Positions 1 to 7,896 of a stretch of DNA of 57,094 nt are shown here, in pieces (positions within the stretch are counted from its first letter, which is position 1; each line of letters begins with the position of its first letter). Both the position numbers and the translations under genes were made by a program. The notes beneath the pieces are model-generated. The model made no database searches and was not told where the DNA came from. It was given only the letters and a program-made list of their open reading frames with translations. The DNA lies in assembly GCF_001898175.1 (NCBI RefSeq), contig NZ_MKTH01000026.1:1-57094 (forward strand), written 5' to 3'. Source of the stretch: Cellulomonas sp. 73-92. Its GTDB lineage: Bacteria > Actinomycetota > Actinomycetes > Actinomycetales > Cellulomonadaceae.

Positions 1-41
1 CCCCCACACCCAAACCGGCACGAAAGCCGGACCCCGACCCC

Positions 42-557
42 TCACGAAAGCACCCCGGCGGATCCGGGTTCAGTGGTGTCGGGGTCGGTCCAGTTGGCGG
101 CCTCGCCACCGGGCCAGGGGGTGATGCGGGTGGGGCGGTCGCGGTCCAGGCGTGTGCCGGAGATGGCGACCCAGTCGCGCAGCCGGTCGCGGGCGAGGGC
201 GAAGTCGTGGTGCCAGGCCAGGGCCTGGTTGCCCTTGGCTTGCGGGTCGTAGCAGAACAGCCAGTGCTGGCGCAGCGCGGACAGCTCCCAGACCAGCTCT
301 CGGTGGCGGTGCCACAGCGGCGGGATGACCTGGGCGGGCAACCCGTACTCGTGGCGCAGCCAGTCGACCCAGGCGTTCAGGTCGAGCAGCTCCTGCTCGA
401 GGTCTTCGGGCGGCAGGGTGCGCCAGTTGACCGGTCGGGGGACCTCGCCGAGGACCTGGCTGATGTGCTGCTCGTACTGGGCCCGCACGATGCGGCGCAG
501 CTGCTCGCCGGTCTCCTCGGGCAGCAGCGGCAGCTGGTCGTCAGGGGTCTGGGTCAT
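42..557 (-). CDS. DUF4913 domain protein of the conjugative element
   Basis: This 171-residue protein has the DUF4913 signature in its second half. A Trp-rich helix (LNAWVDWLRHEYGL, about residues 59-72) is followed by the PPLWHRH and ELSALRQHW blocks and an ALARDRLRDW helix. The family occurs almost only in actinobacterial plasmids and integrative elements, usually near SSB and VirD4 genes as here; its function is unknown. The frame stays open far upstream, but the upstream part is low-complexity Pro/Arg/Ala. The ATG at 557 was chosen because a GGGAGC element precedes it and the family similarity begins just after it. It is the last gene of the minus-strand transfer block in this window. Confidence 0.85.
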   Translation of the reverse strand: MTQTPDDQLPLLPEETGEQLRRIVRAQYEQHISQVLGEVPRPVNWRTLPPEDLEQELLDLNAWVDWLRHEYGLPAQVIPPLWHRHRELVWELSALRQHWLFCYDPQAKGNQALAWHHDFALARDRLRDWVAISGTRLDRDRPTRITPWPGGEAANWTDPDTTEPGSAGVLS

Positions 558-654
558 GGCGGGCAGCTCCCGGTGCTGGTTCGGCGGAGCGAGGGGATCA
601 GGCGGAGGGGCGCCGCCGGCGGGAGGCTGCGGGTCCGGCCGGCGGCGCCCCGGC

Positions 655-1170
655 TCATCGGGCGACGGCCTGACGCGTCGGCGTGGTCTGGCTCGTCGTG
701 GCTGGCTGGTCGGGAGTGACGGCGGCCTGCCGGGCGGCCAGCGCGCCGGTCGCCGGGGCGCGTTCGCCACCGCCGCGGCTCGGGGCGTCCCGCTCGGGGG
801 TGTCGCGTTCGGGGCGAGTGCGGTCGACGGTGTAGGTGGTGCGGTTGTTGTCGTGGCCGATGCGGGAGGCGACGAACTGGTCACGCTCGACGTCGCGGCC
901 GTCGACGTTCTGGGTGTAGCTGCGGGCCTCGCCCTCGGCGATGAAGTTGTCGCCCTTGCGGAACTGGTTGTAGGCACGCTCGGCGGAGCGGCGGAACATC
1001 ACCAGGTCGGTGAAGGTGGGCTCGAGCGGGGTGTAGCTGCCGTCCTCCTCGCGGCGGAACTGCTCCTGGCCGACGCGGGCGTAGAAGCGGGCGTCGCCGG
1101 TGGCGGTGAACGACAGCTGCGGGTCGGAGGTGATGAACCCGGACAGCGACTGGCGGGTGTGCAGCGCCAT
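655..1170 (-). CDS. ssb: Single-stranded DNA-binding protein
   Basis: A 171-residue OB-fold SSB. The N-terminal 110 residues match SSB: an early GFITSDPQL strand, a FYARVGQEQ core strand, an AERAYNQFRKGD loop and a GEARSYTQN strand. The tail is acidic to mixed and low-complexity, without the DDDIPF-type tip of housekeeping SSB proteins. It probably coats transferred single-stranded DNA in the recipient. It follows VirD4, with GGGG six bases before the ATG and a CAGGTACG motif about 50 nt upstream. The unusual tail suggests an element-encoded paralogue rather than the chromosomal ssb. Confidence 0.85.
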   Translation of the reverse strand: MALHTRQSLSGFITSDPQLSFTATGDARFYARVGQEQFRREEDGSYTPLEPTFTDLVMFRRSAERAYNQFRKGDNFIAEGEARSYTQNVDGRDVERDQFVASRIGHDNNRTTYTVDRTRPERDTPERDAPSRGGGERAPATGALAARQAAVTPDQPATTSQTTPTRQAVAR

Positions 1171-1222
1171 GAGGTTCCCCTTTCGCGGGTGTGGACGCAG
1201 CCCGCGGCGCGGGCTCGCCGGT

Positions 1223-1230
1223 CAGGTACG
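1223..1230 (-). promoter_or_regulatory. CAGGTACG upstream motif (ssb)
   Basis: A copy of the recurrent 8-mer, which reads CGTACCTG in the direction of the genes. It lies 52 nt before the ssb start. See the finding on the element-wide motif. Confidence 0.4.
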
Positions 1231-1261
1231 CCACGCGCCCCGACGAGAACGGGTAGGTCGG

Positions 1262-3025
1262 CTAGACGCCCTGGTGGAGGGCGGTCTCGACGGCGGCGCG
1301 TTGCTCGCGTAGCTGGTGGGCGTCGCGGCGGGTGGTCCAGGCGCGTAGGTCGGTGATGATGGGGCGGGCGGTGCGCAGTAGGACGACCCCGGTGCCGAAC
1401 GGCAGGGTCCGCAGCACGTCCGGCGGCAAGATCGCCAGCCGACGTAGCGAGCGTTGGGTGGAGCGGGCTCCGTAGGCGTCGGTGGTGACTGAGTCGGTGG
1501 ACTCGTCGCGTTCGCCGATCAGGGTGGACAGGTCTTGCAGGTCACGGCTGTTGGAGGCTCCGCCGAGGACGACCTTGACGATCGAGGCGTCCCAGATCGC
1601 GTTGGCGTTGTTCTCTCCCCACTTCTCCCGTGCCTGGGCCAGCGACTGCAGGACGGGCATGGTGGTGATGCCGGTGCCGCCGCCTTCGGCCATCAGGGTC
1701 GGCAACGACGGCAGCGGCGCCAGTGCGCCGATCTCGTCCAAGGCGAGCAGCAAGGGCGGGTCCAGCCGGGCGCCGGCCGAGCGGGCGGCCAGCCGGCGGG
1801 CGGTCTCGACGAGGTCCTCGATGAACGCCGCGACCAGGGACGCGGCCGCCCCGGCGCCGGCTCCGGTGGCCAGCAGGTAGAGGGTGCCGTGCTGGCGCAG
1901 GAACTCCGCGGGGTCGAACTCCTCACCGGGATGCGGGCAGACCGCGTCCAGCACCCGCGGGTCGGCCAGCGCGGCCAGGGCGAGGGAGACGCCTTGCCAG
2001 ATGGAGTCGCGGGTGCGGGGGTCGGCCTGCACCATCGCGTCCAGGGACTCGGCCCAGCCGTCGGCGGCCTGCGGGTGGGTCGACAGGACCCGGACCGCGT
2101 CGGCGGCCAGGGTGGGGCTCAACGCCCACTGGTACAGGGTGCGCGCGTCGCGGGAGTCCAGGGCAGCGGCGTGCAGCAGGGACTGCAGGGCGCTGGTGGT
2201 CTTGCCTTCCCAGAACCCGGCGTCCTGCACCCCGACGAACCCGGTCGCGGCCGACAGGCCTCGGGCGCGGATCATCGCGGTCAACGGGTCCTGACAGCCA
2301 CGCACCGGCGACCAGCGCATCCCCGCCGGCAGGCCCGGGGCCAGCTGCTGGGGGTCGAACACCGCGACCGGGCCACGGTCCTGACGGGCGGTCAGGGTGG
2401 TGGTCAGGTTGTCGGGGCGGGTGCTGGTGGTGATCACCGCCCCCGGGGCGTCCAGGATCGCGTTGATCACCAGGTGCAGCCCCTTGCCCGACCGAGGTGG
2501 GCCGATCACCAAGATAGAGTCCTCGACCGTGGCCCACACCTGCCGGTCCTTGCTGCTGCCCAGCAGGTAGCCGACCTGGTCGGGTGCGACCTTGCCGGAC
2601 AGCGAGGGCCGCAGCGTGCCGGCGCGTTTGAGGATCGAGCGGGCCGAGGCGGCGTGCGCGACCTCGCTGCCGGTCGCGGTGCCGGACAGCCGGTGCGGGT
2701 CGCTCGTCGAGCGTGCCCGCCGCACCGCCCGCCACCCGAGCACCGTGGCAGCGGCCCCGGCAGCGAGCAGGAGCACCGCGACCGCCCAGTAGGCGACCGG
2801 GTTGAGCCCGGGGGCGCCCAGCGCGCCGGCCGGGTCTGCCGGATGGGCCAGGACGGCCAGGCCGGCGCTGAATCCCCCGGTCGGCCGTGGTCGACCGGTG
2901 ACGGCGGCCGCGACTGTCCCCGCCAGCCACAGCACGCCGCCGAGGCCAACAACGGCGAGCACGGCGCCGAGGGCGAGGTTGACCAGTGTGTCGTCGCTAG
3001 CACGCGGCTGTGCCCGGACAGCCAT
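1262..3025 (-). CDS. VirD4/TraG-type conjugative coupling ATPase
   Basis: A 587-residue type IV coupling protein that would dock DNA-relaxase complexes at the transfer channel. Two hydrophobic segments lie near residues 14-45 and 76-98. The Walker A motif GPPRSGKG is at about 175-182, and a Walker B-like LLLALDEIGAL with the TraM-recognition part follows near residue 400. The region after it (TTMPVLQSLAQAREKWG, ASNSRDLQDLSTLIGERDE) is typical of actinobacterial TraG/VirD4 proteins. GGAAGG precedes the ATG and a CAGGTGCG motif lies 48 nt upstream. The gene sits between DprA and SSB in the transfer block and is apparently intact. Confidence 0.9.
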   Translation of the reverse strand: MAVRAQPRASDDTLVNLALGAVLAVVGLGGVLWLAGTVAAAVTGRPRPTGGFSAGLAVLAHPADPAGALGAPGLNPVAYWAVAVLLLAAGAAATVLGWRAVRRARSTSDPHRLSGTATGSEVAHAASARSILKRAGTLRPSLSGKVAPDQVGYLLGSSKDRQVWATVEDSILVIGPPRSGKGLHLVINAILDAPGAVITTSTRPDNLTTTLTARQDRGPVAVFDPQQLAPGLPAGMRWSPVRGCQDPLTAMIRARGLSAATGFVGVQDAGFWEGKTTSALQSLLHAAALDSRDARTLYQWALSPTLAADAVRVLSTHPQAADGWAESLDAMVQADPRTRDSIWQGVSLALAALADPRVLDAVCPHPGEEFDPAEFLRQHGTLYLLATGAGAGAAASLVAAFIEDLVETARRLAARSAGARLDPPLLLALDEIGALAPLPSLPTLMAEGGGTGITTMPVLQSLAQAREKWGENNANAIWDASIVKVVLGGASNSRDLQDLSTLIGERDESTDSVTTDAYGARSTQRSLRRLAILPPDVLRTLPFGTGVVLLRTARPIITDLRAWTTRRDAHQLREQRAAVETALHQGV

Positions 3026-3073
3026 GACGGTGTCCTTCCTGGCCGCGCGAAGGAGCTGGGCGCAGTCAGGGGA

Positions 3074-3081
3074 CAGGTGCG
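3074..3081 (-). promoter_or_regulatory. CAGGTGCG upstream motif (virD4)
   Basis: A variant of the recurrent element motif, 48 nt before the coupling-protein start. Confidence 0.3.
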
Positions 3082-3149
3082 ATCAGGCGGTCGGTCTCAG
3101 CAGGTCGGCCCGACGCTCATGGCAGACGGGGACATGCAGCGGAGGGGCC

Positions 3150-4166
3150 TCACCGCCCCAATCCAGGGCGGCGGTCGTGGCCCGGCGGCGGCTGGCTGAC
3201 GGTCGGGTCGCGCCGCGCGGTCGGACCGAGCTCCATCCCCGAGGTGGACCAGGGGGGCTCGAGGAGGCTGCGGACGTCGTCGTAGTCGGTGATCAGGGTC
3301 GCCAGGTGCTCGCGCAGCAGCCGGTGGCATCCGGCCGAGGCGGCGCTGGTCACCGGCCCGGGGACCGCACCGACGGGTCGACCCAGCCGGATGGCCTGTT
3401 CGGCGGTCGTCAGCGCGCTGGACCGGTAGGCGGCCTCGACGATGACGACCGTGTCCGACAGGGCAGCCATCAGCCGGGCGCGCTGGGTGAACCGGGTCCG
3501 AGTCGGCAGTACGCCAGGTGGGGCCTGGCTGACCAGCAGGCCGCTTTGCCCGATCCGGGCGAGCAGCTCCTGGTTGCCGGCCGGGTACGGCCGGTCCAGC
3601 CCTCCGGCGAGCACGGCGACGGTTGGCCCGCCGCCGGCGAGCGCCCCCCGGTGCGCCTGGGTGTCGATCCCGTAGGCGCCGCCGGCTACCACCTGGCAGC
3701 CGTCTCGGACGGCGGCCTCGGCCAGGTCGACGGCGACCTGCTCGCCGTAGCGGGTCGCGGCCCGGGACCCGGTGAGCGTGACCCGACGAGCCACGGGCGC
3801 CGACAGCAGGTCGACCTCGCCTTTGGCCCACAGCGCGATCGGTGCCCGCGGTCCCAGGGCGCGAAGCCCGTCCGGCCAGCGCGCGTCGCCAGGGATCAGC
3901 ACCGCGAGGCCGTCGCGGTCGGTGCCGTCCAGCACGTGTTGCGCCTGTGCCAGGTCCAGCCGTGAGGCTGCGTGCCGTACCCACAGCTCGCCGCTCACGC
4001 GATCGAGCTCGTCGGGCAACGCGGCGCCGGCCGCGATCGCAACGGCGCCGCGGGCCCCCACCAGCGCCACGAGCCGGCCGGTCAGGGGGTCGCCCGGCTC
4101 GCAGAACGTGGCCAAGATCATCCGCGCCGTACGCTCGTCGCTGGCTAGTGTCTCGATCCCCTGCAC
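3150..4166 (-). CDS. dprA: DprA/Smf-family DNA-processing protein
   Basis: A 338-residue DprA-like protein. The Rossmann core starts at about residue 130, with the GSRAATRYG nucleotide/ssDNA-binding loop, followed by VVAGGAYGIDTQAHRGAL, VAVLAGGLDRPYPAGN and PTRTRFTQRARLMAALSDTVVIVEA. DprA loads RecA onto incoming single-stranded DNA. In a conjugative element this would suit handling of the transferred strand (inference). The start is the GTG at 4166, preceded by AGGAG. TAGGTGCG, a variant of the element motif, lies 37 nt upstream. The gene is transcribed away from the toxin-antitoxin pair on the other strand. Confidence 0.9.
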   Translation of the reverse strand: MQGIETLASDERTARMILATFCEPGDPLTGRLVALVGARGAVAIAAGAALPDELDRVSGELWVRHAASRLDLAQAQHVLDGTDRDGLAVLIPGDARWPDGLRALGPRAPIALWAKGEVDLLSAPVARRVTLTGSRAATRYGEQVAVDLAEAAVRDGCQVVAGGAYGIDTQAHRGALAGGGPTVAVLAGGLDRPYPAGNQELLARIGQSGLLVSQAPPGVLPTRTRFTQRARLMAALSDTVVIVEAAYRSSALTTAEQAIRLGRPVGAVPGPVTSAASAGCHRLLREHLATLITDYDDVRSLLEPPWSTSGMELGPTARRDPTVSQPPPGHDRRPGLGR

Positions 4167-4303
4167 GCCGGGCTCCTCGTCCCTCCGCGGTCAGTACGCG
4201 CGGTAGGTGCGACGGGCACCCCGGGAGCGGCGTGGCCTTGACTGGCGGCCCTGACCGGCCCGTCCGCGGCAGAGCCGCACCCGGAGTCCGTAGTCACCGC
4301 TTA

Positions 4304-4321
4304 CGCGATATCATCATCGCG
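4304..4321 (+). promoter_or_regulatory. Inverted repeat at the MNT start (candidate operator)
   Basis: CGCGAT and ATCGCG arms are separated by six bases, ending three bases before the ATG of the MNT gene. Its position suits autorepression by the winged-helix domain of that protein, on a leaderless or nearly leaderless transcript. Confidence 0.4.
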
Positions 4322-4324
4322 GAT

Positions 4325-4915
4325 ATGAACACTCCAGCGCCGCGTCTGTCTCCACTGTTCCGCTCGGACACCCAGGCGGAGATCCTGGCGCGCCTGATCC
4401 TCAACCCCGACCGCAGCTACACCACGGCCGAGCTGGCCCGCGCCGCCAGCGCCCCCTACGCCACCGCCCACCGGGAGGTGCAGCGCCTGATCGACGCCGG
4501 CCTGCTCACCCAGGAGAAGGTCGGCCGGGCGATCCGGCTGTCCGCCAACCAGTCGGACCCCGCGTTCGCCCCGGTCGGCGAGCTGCTGCGCCTGTCCTAT
4601 GGCCCAGCCGTCGTCGTGCCCCGGGTGCTGGCCGGCCTGGCTGGCATCCAGGAGGCGTACCTGTACGGCTCGTGGGCGGCCCGCCGAGAGGGGGAGAGGG
4701 GCAGCCCCCCCGGCGACATCGACGTACTCGTCGTCGGCAACCCACCCCGTAGCGAGATCCACGACGCCGCCGCCCACGCCGAGCAGGTGCTCGGCCGGGA
4801 GGTCAACATCCGCCTGGTCTCACCGCAGGCCTGGCGCGAGGGGACCGACCTGTTCGTCAAGACTGTGCGCGATCGGCCTCGCATCCGCCTCGACCTGCAG
4901 GAGAACTCATGGTGA
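4325..4915 (+). CDS. Winged-helix/MNT nucleotidyltransferase antitoxin
   Basis: A 196-residue two-domain protein. Residues 10-70 form a winged helix (TTAELARAASAPYATAHREVQRLIDAGLL, then a wing). Residues 100-196 form a minimal nucleotidyltransferase with the GS motif (YLYGSWAARREG) and the DxD pair (GDIDVLVVG). The usual third carboxylate region reads EVNIRLVS, so Asn may replace Asp. MNT partners of HEPN toxins act by modifying the toxin. The ATG at 4325 follows an inverted repeat. The stop overlaps the HEPN gene by seven bases, as expected of a toxin-antitoxin operon. An in-frame upstream extension is low-complexity and was rejected. Confidence 0.85.
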   Translation: MNTPAPRLSPLFRSDTQAEILARLILNPDRSYTTAELARAASAPYATAHREVQRLIDAGLLTQEKVGRAIRLSANQSDPAFAPVGELLRLSYGPAVVVPRVLAGLAGIQEAYLYGSWAARREGERGSPPGDIDVLVVGNPPRSEIHDAAAHAEQVLGREVNIRLVSPQAWREGTDLFVKTVRDRPRIRLDLQENSW

Positions 4916-5379
4916 GCCGGTGGGAACGCGGCCGAGCCGAGGTCGACCAGCTGCTCACCCAGGCCCGCCTGACCCGCGTCGAGCCCAACCGCGAGCTCGC
5001 CGACAGCTACCTCGACCAGGCACGCGCCCACCTGAGTGCAGCGGCGGCGGTCACCGACCTGGACGCGGCGGGCGCGTTCGTGCTCGCCTACGACGCCGCG
5101 CGCCTCGCACTGGCGGCGGTCCTGGTCAACCAGGGGCTACGCCCGCGCGGGGAGGGCGCGCACGCGGTGCTGCTCGAGGCCGTGCTCGCCCAGCTCGAAC
5201 CACCACGCCAGCAGGAGTTCCGCGAGTTCGACTGGATGCGCCGGCTGCGCAACGACACCCAGTACCCGGACGCCGACCGGCCCACCGCGGTCGCCGACGA
5301 CGTCGCCCAAGCCATCCCCGCCGCCCAGGCGATCCTCGAGCGCGCTGCATTGCTGCTGGACCACATGCCGCCCTACTGA
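4909..5379 (+). CDS. HEPN-domain toxin partner of the MNT protein
   Basis: A 156-residue all-helical HEPN protein. The helix AAGAFVLAYDAARLALAAVLVNQGL and the helix holding the active-site region (MRRLRNDTQYP, about residues 110-120) are diagnostic. HEPN toxins are RNases with an R-x4-6-H motif. Here the R-N pair is present, but Tyr stands where His is expected (RNDTQY), as in actinobacterial SAV_6107-like members. The gene starts inside the MNT gene (ATG at 4909). Whether it is a nuclease or an inactive scaffold cannot be told from sequence. Confidence 0.8.
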   Translation: MVSRWERGRAEVDQLLTQARLTRVEPNRELADSYLDQARAHLSAAAAVTDLDAAGAFVLAYDAARLALAAVLVNQGLRPRGEGAHAVLLEAVLAQLEPPRQQEFREFDWMRRLRNDTQYPDADRPTAVADDVAQAIPAAQAILERAALLLDHMPPY

Positions 5380-5465
5380 CCGGTCGGACCCATGTCAGCA
5401 CCACGGCCGCGTAGTAGTCGGCGCCACCCGGGCAGGAGCCGGCACCTGCGACTCGCCTGTGGACG

Positions 5466-6098
5466 CTACTTCTTCGCGAACGTCCCCAGCGAGGCGGCGT
5501 ATAGGTCGGGATCGCTGCAGGTGGTCTCGGTCACCAGGAGCACCGAGTCACTGATGATCCGTGTGTACTGGCCGCGGCACGGGATGGTGATGACCTTCGT
5601 GAGCCCCGCCTCCCACGCCGGGATCAGCGCCTGCAGTGACCGGCGCTCGGGTTCCTCGGCCAACGACCGGGGCCGCTGGCTCTTCAGGGCCAAGAGTCGG
5701 GCTCGTGACCATGCTCGGTAGCTCTCGTCGAACGCAGCATCGCCGAAGCGCTCACGCCAGGTCGGCCCGACGAGCTCACGAAGCAGCTCCGCACGCTCCT
5801 GCGGCTGCGTCGCGTTGCGGATCTGCTCCTCGAACCGTGATGGCTCGAAGGGCACCGCAGTGTGACTGACGGCGGCTTCCCACACCTCGGGCCAGGCCGC
5901 CTCCCACGCGGCACGATCCTCCGGCTCTCCCGAACGCGCAGGCACATCGACGAGCAGAGGAGGTTGGTCGCCGGCTGGGTGCAGCCCCCACGCCTCACGA
6001 ACCCAGAGCAGCTCCAGGAGCTGGTCCCGGTCGGGGTCGATCGACAGGACCATGTCGTGCGGCCACGGATTGCTCCCCAGCGGAGTGACCGATCGCAC
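5466..6098 (-). CDS. Hypothetical protein
   Basis: This 210-residue soluble protein was not recognised. It is rich in Trp, Glu and Arg, begins with a WxxR-rich helix (LLELLWVREAWGL) and ends with a beta-rich part containing a single Cys (VTETTCSDPDLY). It has no membrane segment or signal peptide. A strong GGGAGAGG element lies five bases before the GTG at 6098. It converges on the HEPN gene and lies just left of recombinase module 1, so it may be a leftover of the insertion region. Confidence 0.6.
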   Translation of the reverse strand: MRSVTPLGSNPWPHDMVLSIDPDRDQLLELLWVREAWGLHPAGDQPPLLVDVPARSGEPEDRAAWEAAWPEVWEAAVSHTAVPFEPSRFEEQIRNATQPQERAELLRELVGPTWRERFGDAAFDESYRAWSRARLLALKSQRPRSLAEEPERRSLQALIPAWEAGLTKVITIPCRGQYTRIISDSVLLVTETTCSDPDLYAASLGTFAKK

Positions 6099-6265
6099 CG
6101 CACCTCTCCCTTCCCACGCACCCAGGCTCGCGAACCAGTATCGTCCTCGCGCTCAGCACAGCACCGGATGCCACCGGCCCTCCACCTCGCCGCGGGCGCA
6201 TCTGGTCGCTCCGGTTCCGCGAGCAGCGCCTTCGGCTGATAGGCCGCGCCGGTGGTGGGCACTCA

Positions 6266-6292
6266 GGTTCCCGAGATTTCCGAACGGGAACC
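6266..6292. repeat. Left inverted repeat of module 1 (candidate recombinase site)
   Basis: GGTTCCCG and CGGGAACC arms flank an 11-base spacer. The same GTTCCCG/CGGGAAC arms recur at the right end (9712-9748), and both sites share TTCCCG-n-GATT on one side. This layout suits a tyrosine-recombinase core site. Confidence 0.45.
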
Positions 6293-6409
6293 GCGGAACC
6301 CGTGGCCTTCAATCTCTATGCGTCGAAGTTCGTTGGCTGCTCGGAGCTGCTTCATGGGGCGCCTTCCCTTGCGGTTGTAGGTTCTCTGGGTCGGAGAGCC
6401 GGGATGAAG

Positions 6410-6432
6410 AACCGTCACTGTGGGTGACGGTT
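6410..6432 (+). promoter_or_regulatory. Inverted repeat upstream of the module 1 recombinase
   Basis: A perfect dyad with AACCGTCA and TGACGGTT arms around a 7-base loop, 47 nt before the recombinase start. It may be an operator for the small HTH protein of the module or an accessory recombinase site. Confidence 0.4.
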
Positions 6433-6479
6433 TGTCGGTATGGTTGACGCATGGTCGGCCAGCGCGAACCCGAGCGGTC

Positions 6480-7562
6480 ATGAAGCTCGTCGCGCTGCGC
6501 GGCGGCGCTGGTGACGATGAGGTGCTGCGGACTGCGCAGGATGTCGAGGACTTCGAGCAGGAGATCGTCGACGAGTACGCGATCGCAATGGCCGCCGCAG
6601 GTCTCAGCGACGGGCATGTGAGCCATACGCGCGCGACGGTCATCGAGTTCGCCCGGTCGCTGACGGGGCCGCTGTGGGAGGCATCGTTCCAGGACGCGGA
6701 CCGCTTCCTCGCCGAGCAGCGCCGGATGGGCCATGCCGTGAGCACCCGGGCGGGCAAGGCCGGCGCGCTGGCGCAGTTCTTCGAGTTCGTCATCGCCCGC
6801 TATCAGGGCCAGATCCACCGCATGACCGGCGTGGTGGTCGCCCAGCCGATCGACGACTTCAACCGGCAGTCCGGTGCCTCGCTCGGCAAGGTGCGGGTGC
6901 CGCCAGCGGAGGCCGAGGTCGACGAACTGTTCGCCGCGTGGCGGCAGTCGATCCCCGACGCGCGGAAGTATCTGCCCGCCGCGCGTGACTACTTCGCCGC
7001 ATCGCTGTGGCGCAGGGTGGGCTTGCGGATCACCGAGACGGTCATGCTCGACATCCGCGACTGGCGGCCGGACCTCAGCAGTCTCGGCAAGCTGCATGTC
7101 CGGTTCGGGAAGGGCTCGCGCGGCCGCGGGTTCAAAGCCCGCCTGGTCCCGGCGATCAACGGCGTCGACGAGCTCATGGACTGGTGGCTGGCCGAGGTGC
7201 GGCACCAGTTCGGCGACGACTGGAACAACCCCGACGCCCCGCTGCTGCCCTCGGAGCGATTCGACGAGGACCTCGGCCGCTGCGGCCGCGCGGGCGACTA
7301 TGCACTGCGACGCGGCCTGTCCATCCAGACCGAGCGGTTCCTGCCGGCCTGGTCGGGACGGCTGACGCCGCATGTGCTGCGCCACTACTGCGCCTCCTCG
7401 CTCTATGGCGCGGGGATGGACCTGAAAGCGATCCAGGAGCTGCTGGGACATCAGTGGCTCTCCACGACGTCGGGCTATATCCACGTGCGCAGCGAGCACG
7501 TCGAGCTGGCCTGGCGCAACGCCAACCAGCGGGTCGAGGCCCGCTTCGCCGAGGAAAGGTGA
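6480..7562 (+). CDS. Tyrosine recombinase of module 1
   Basis: A 360-residue tyrosine recombinase with all catalytic residues visible: R183 (GLRITE), K211 (FGKGSRG), H298 and R301 (HVLRH), H324 (LLGHQW) and the nucleophile Y333 (TTSGYIHV). The first 130 residues look like a core-binding SAM-like domain. The ATG at 6480 was chosen because the N-terminal helices begin just after it; an ATG 60 bases upstream is in frame but adds low-complexity sequence. It is the first gene of a three-gene operon on the plus strand, opposite to the surrounding transfer genes, which marks the module as inserted. Confidence 0.85.
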   Translation: MKLVALRGGAGDDEVLRTAQDVEDFEQEIVDEYAIAMAAAGLSDGHVSHTRATVIEFARSLTGPLWEASFQDADRFLAEQRRMGHAVSTRAGKAGALAQFFEFVIARYQGQIHRMTGVVVAQPIDDFNRQSGASLGKVRVPPAEAEVDELFAAWRQSIPDARKYLPAARDYFAASLWRRVGLRITETVMLDIRDWRPDLSSLGKLHVRFGKGSRGRGFKARLVPAINGVDELMDWWLAEVRHQFGDDWNNPDAPLLPSERFDEDLGRCGRAGDYALRRGLSIQTERFLPAWSGRLTPHVLRHYCASSLYGAGMDLKAIQELLGHQWLSTTSGYIHVRSEHVELAWRNANQRVEARFAEER

Positions 7563-7569
7563 GCCGCCC

Positions 7570-7896
7570 GTGCAGTGGAATCTGAGGATGCGAGCCGCCG
7601 AGCGCGGCATCTGGAAGTCCGCCGAGCTGCGGCGGATGCTCGCCGCCGCGGGCCTGGAGATCAGCGCCGGGAAGATGTCGGGCTGGTGGGCCGGGACCCC
7701 GCCGACGATCCGCCTCGACGAGCTCGACGTGCTGTGCGCGCTGCTGGAGTGCTCCCCGTCGGACTTGATGACCCCGGAGCCGGGCAAGGTCGCCGCCCGC
7801 CGACCGCAGAAGGCCGAGACCATCAACGGCGAGAACGACGCCCCGCCCCGGATCACCCCGCGCTTCGGCAAGCCCCGCTCCGAGCCGCCGTTGTGA
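7570..7896 (+). CDS. Small HTH protein of recombinase module 1
   Basis: A 108-residue basic protein with a Cro/C1-type helix-turn-helix in residues 15-65 (SAELRRMLAAAGLEISAGKMSGWW, then DELDVLCALLECSPSDLM). The C-terminal 40 residues are charged and probably disordered. GAGGAAAGG precedes the GTG start eight bases after the recombinase stop. Its own stop overlaps the start of the third gene as GTGA. It may repress the operon or act as a directionality/accessory factor, as small third proteins do in Tn554-like systems (inference). Confidence 0.8.
   Translation: MQWNLRMRAAERGIWKSAELRRMLAAAGLEISAGKMSGWWAGTPPTIRLDELDVLCALLECSPSDLMTPEPGKVAARRPQKAETINGENDAPPRITPRFGKPRSEPPL

Larger units (their letters stand above)
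6099..6479. other. Gene-free left flank of recombinase module 1
   Basis: No convincing gene was seen. The stretch holds two dyads, listed separately (6266-6292 and 6410-6432), and probably the left end and promoter of the module. Confidence 0.5.

Noticed and set aside
1535..3199. A 554-codon plus-strand frame opposite VirD4
   Set aside because: Antisense of a gene with Walker motifs; composition is that of a shadow frame.
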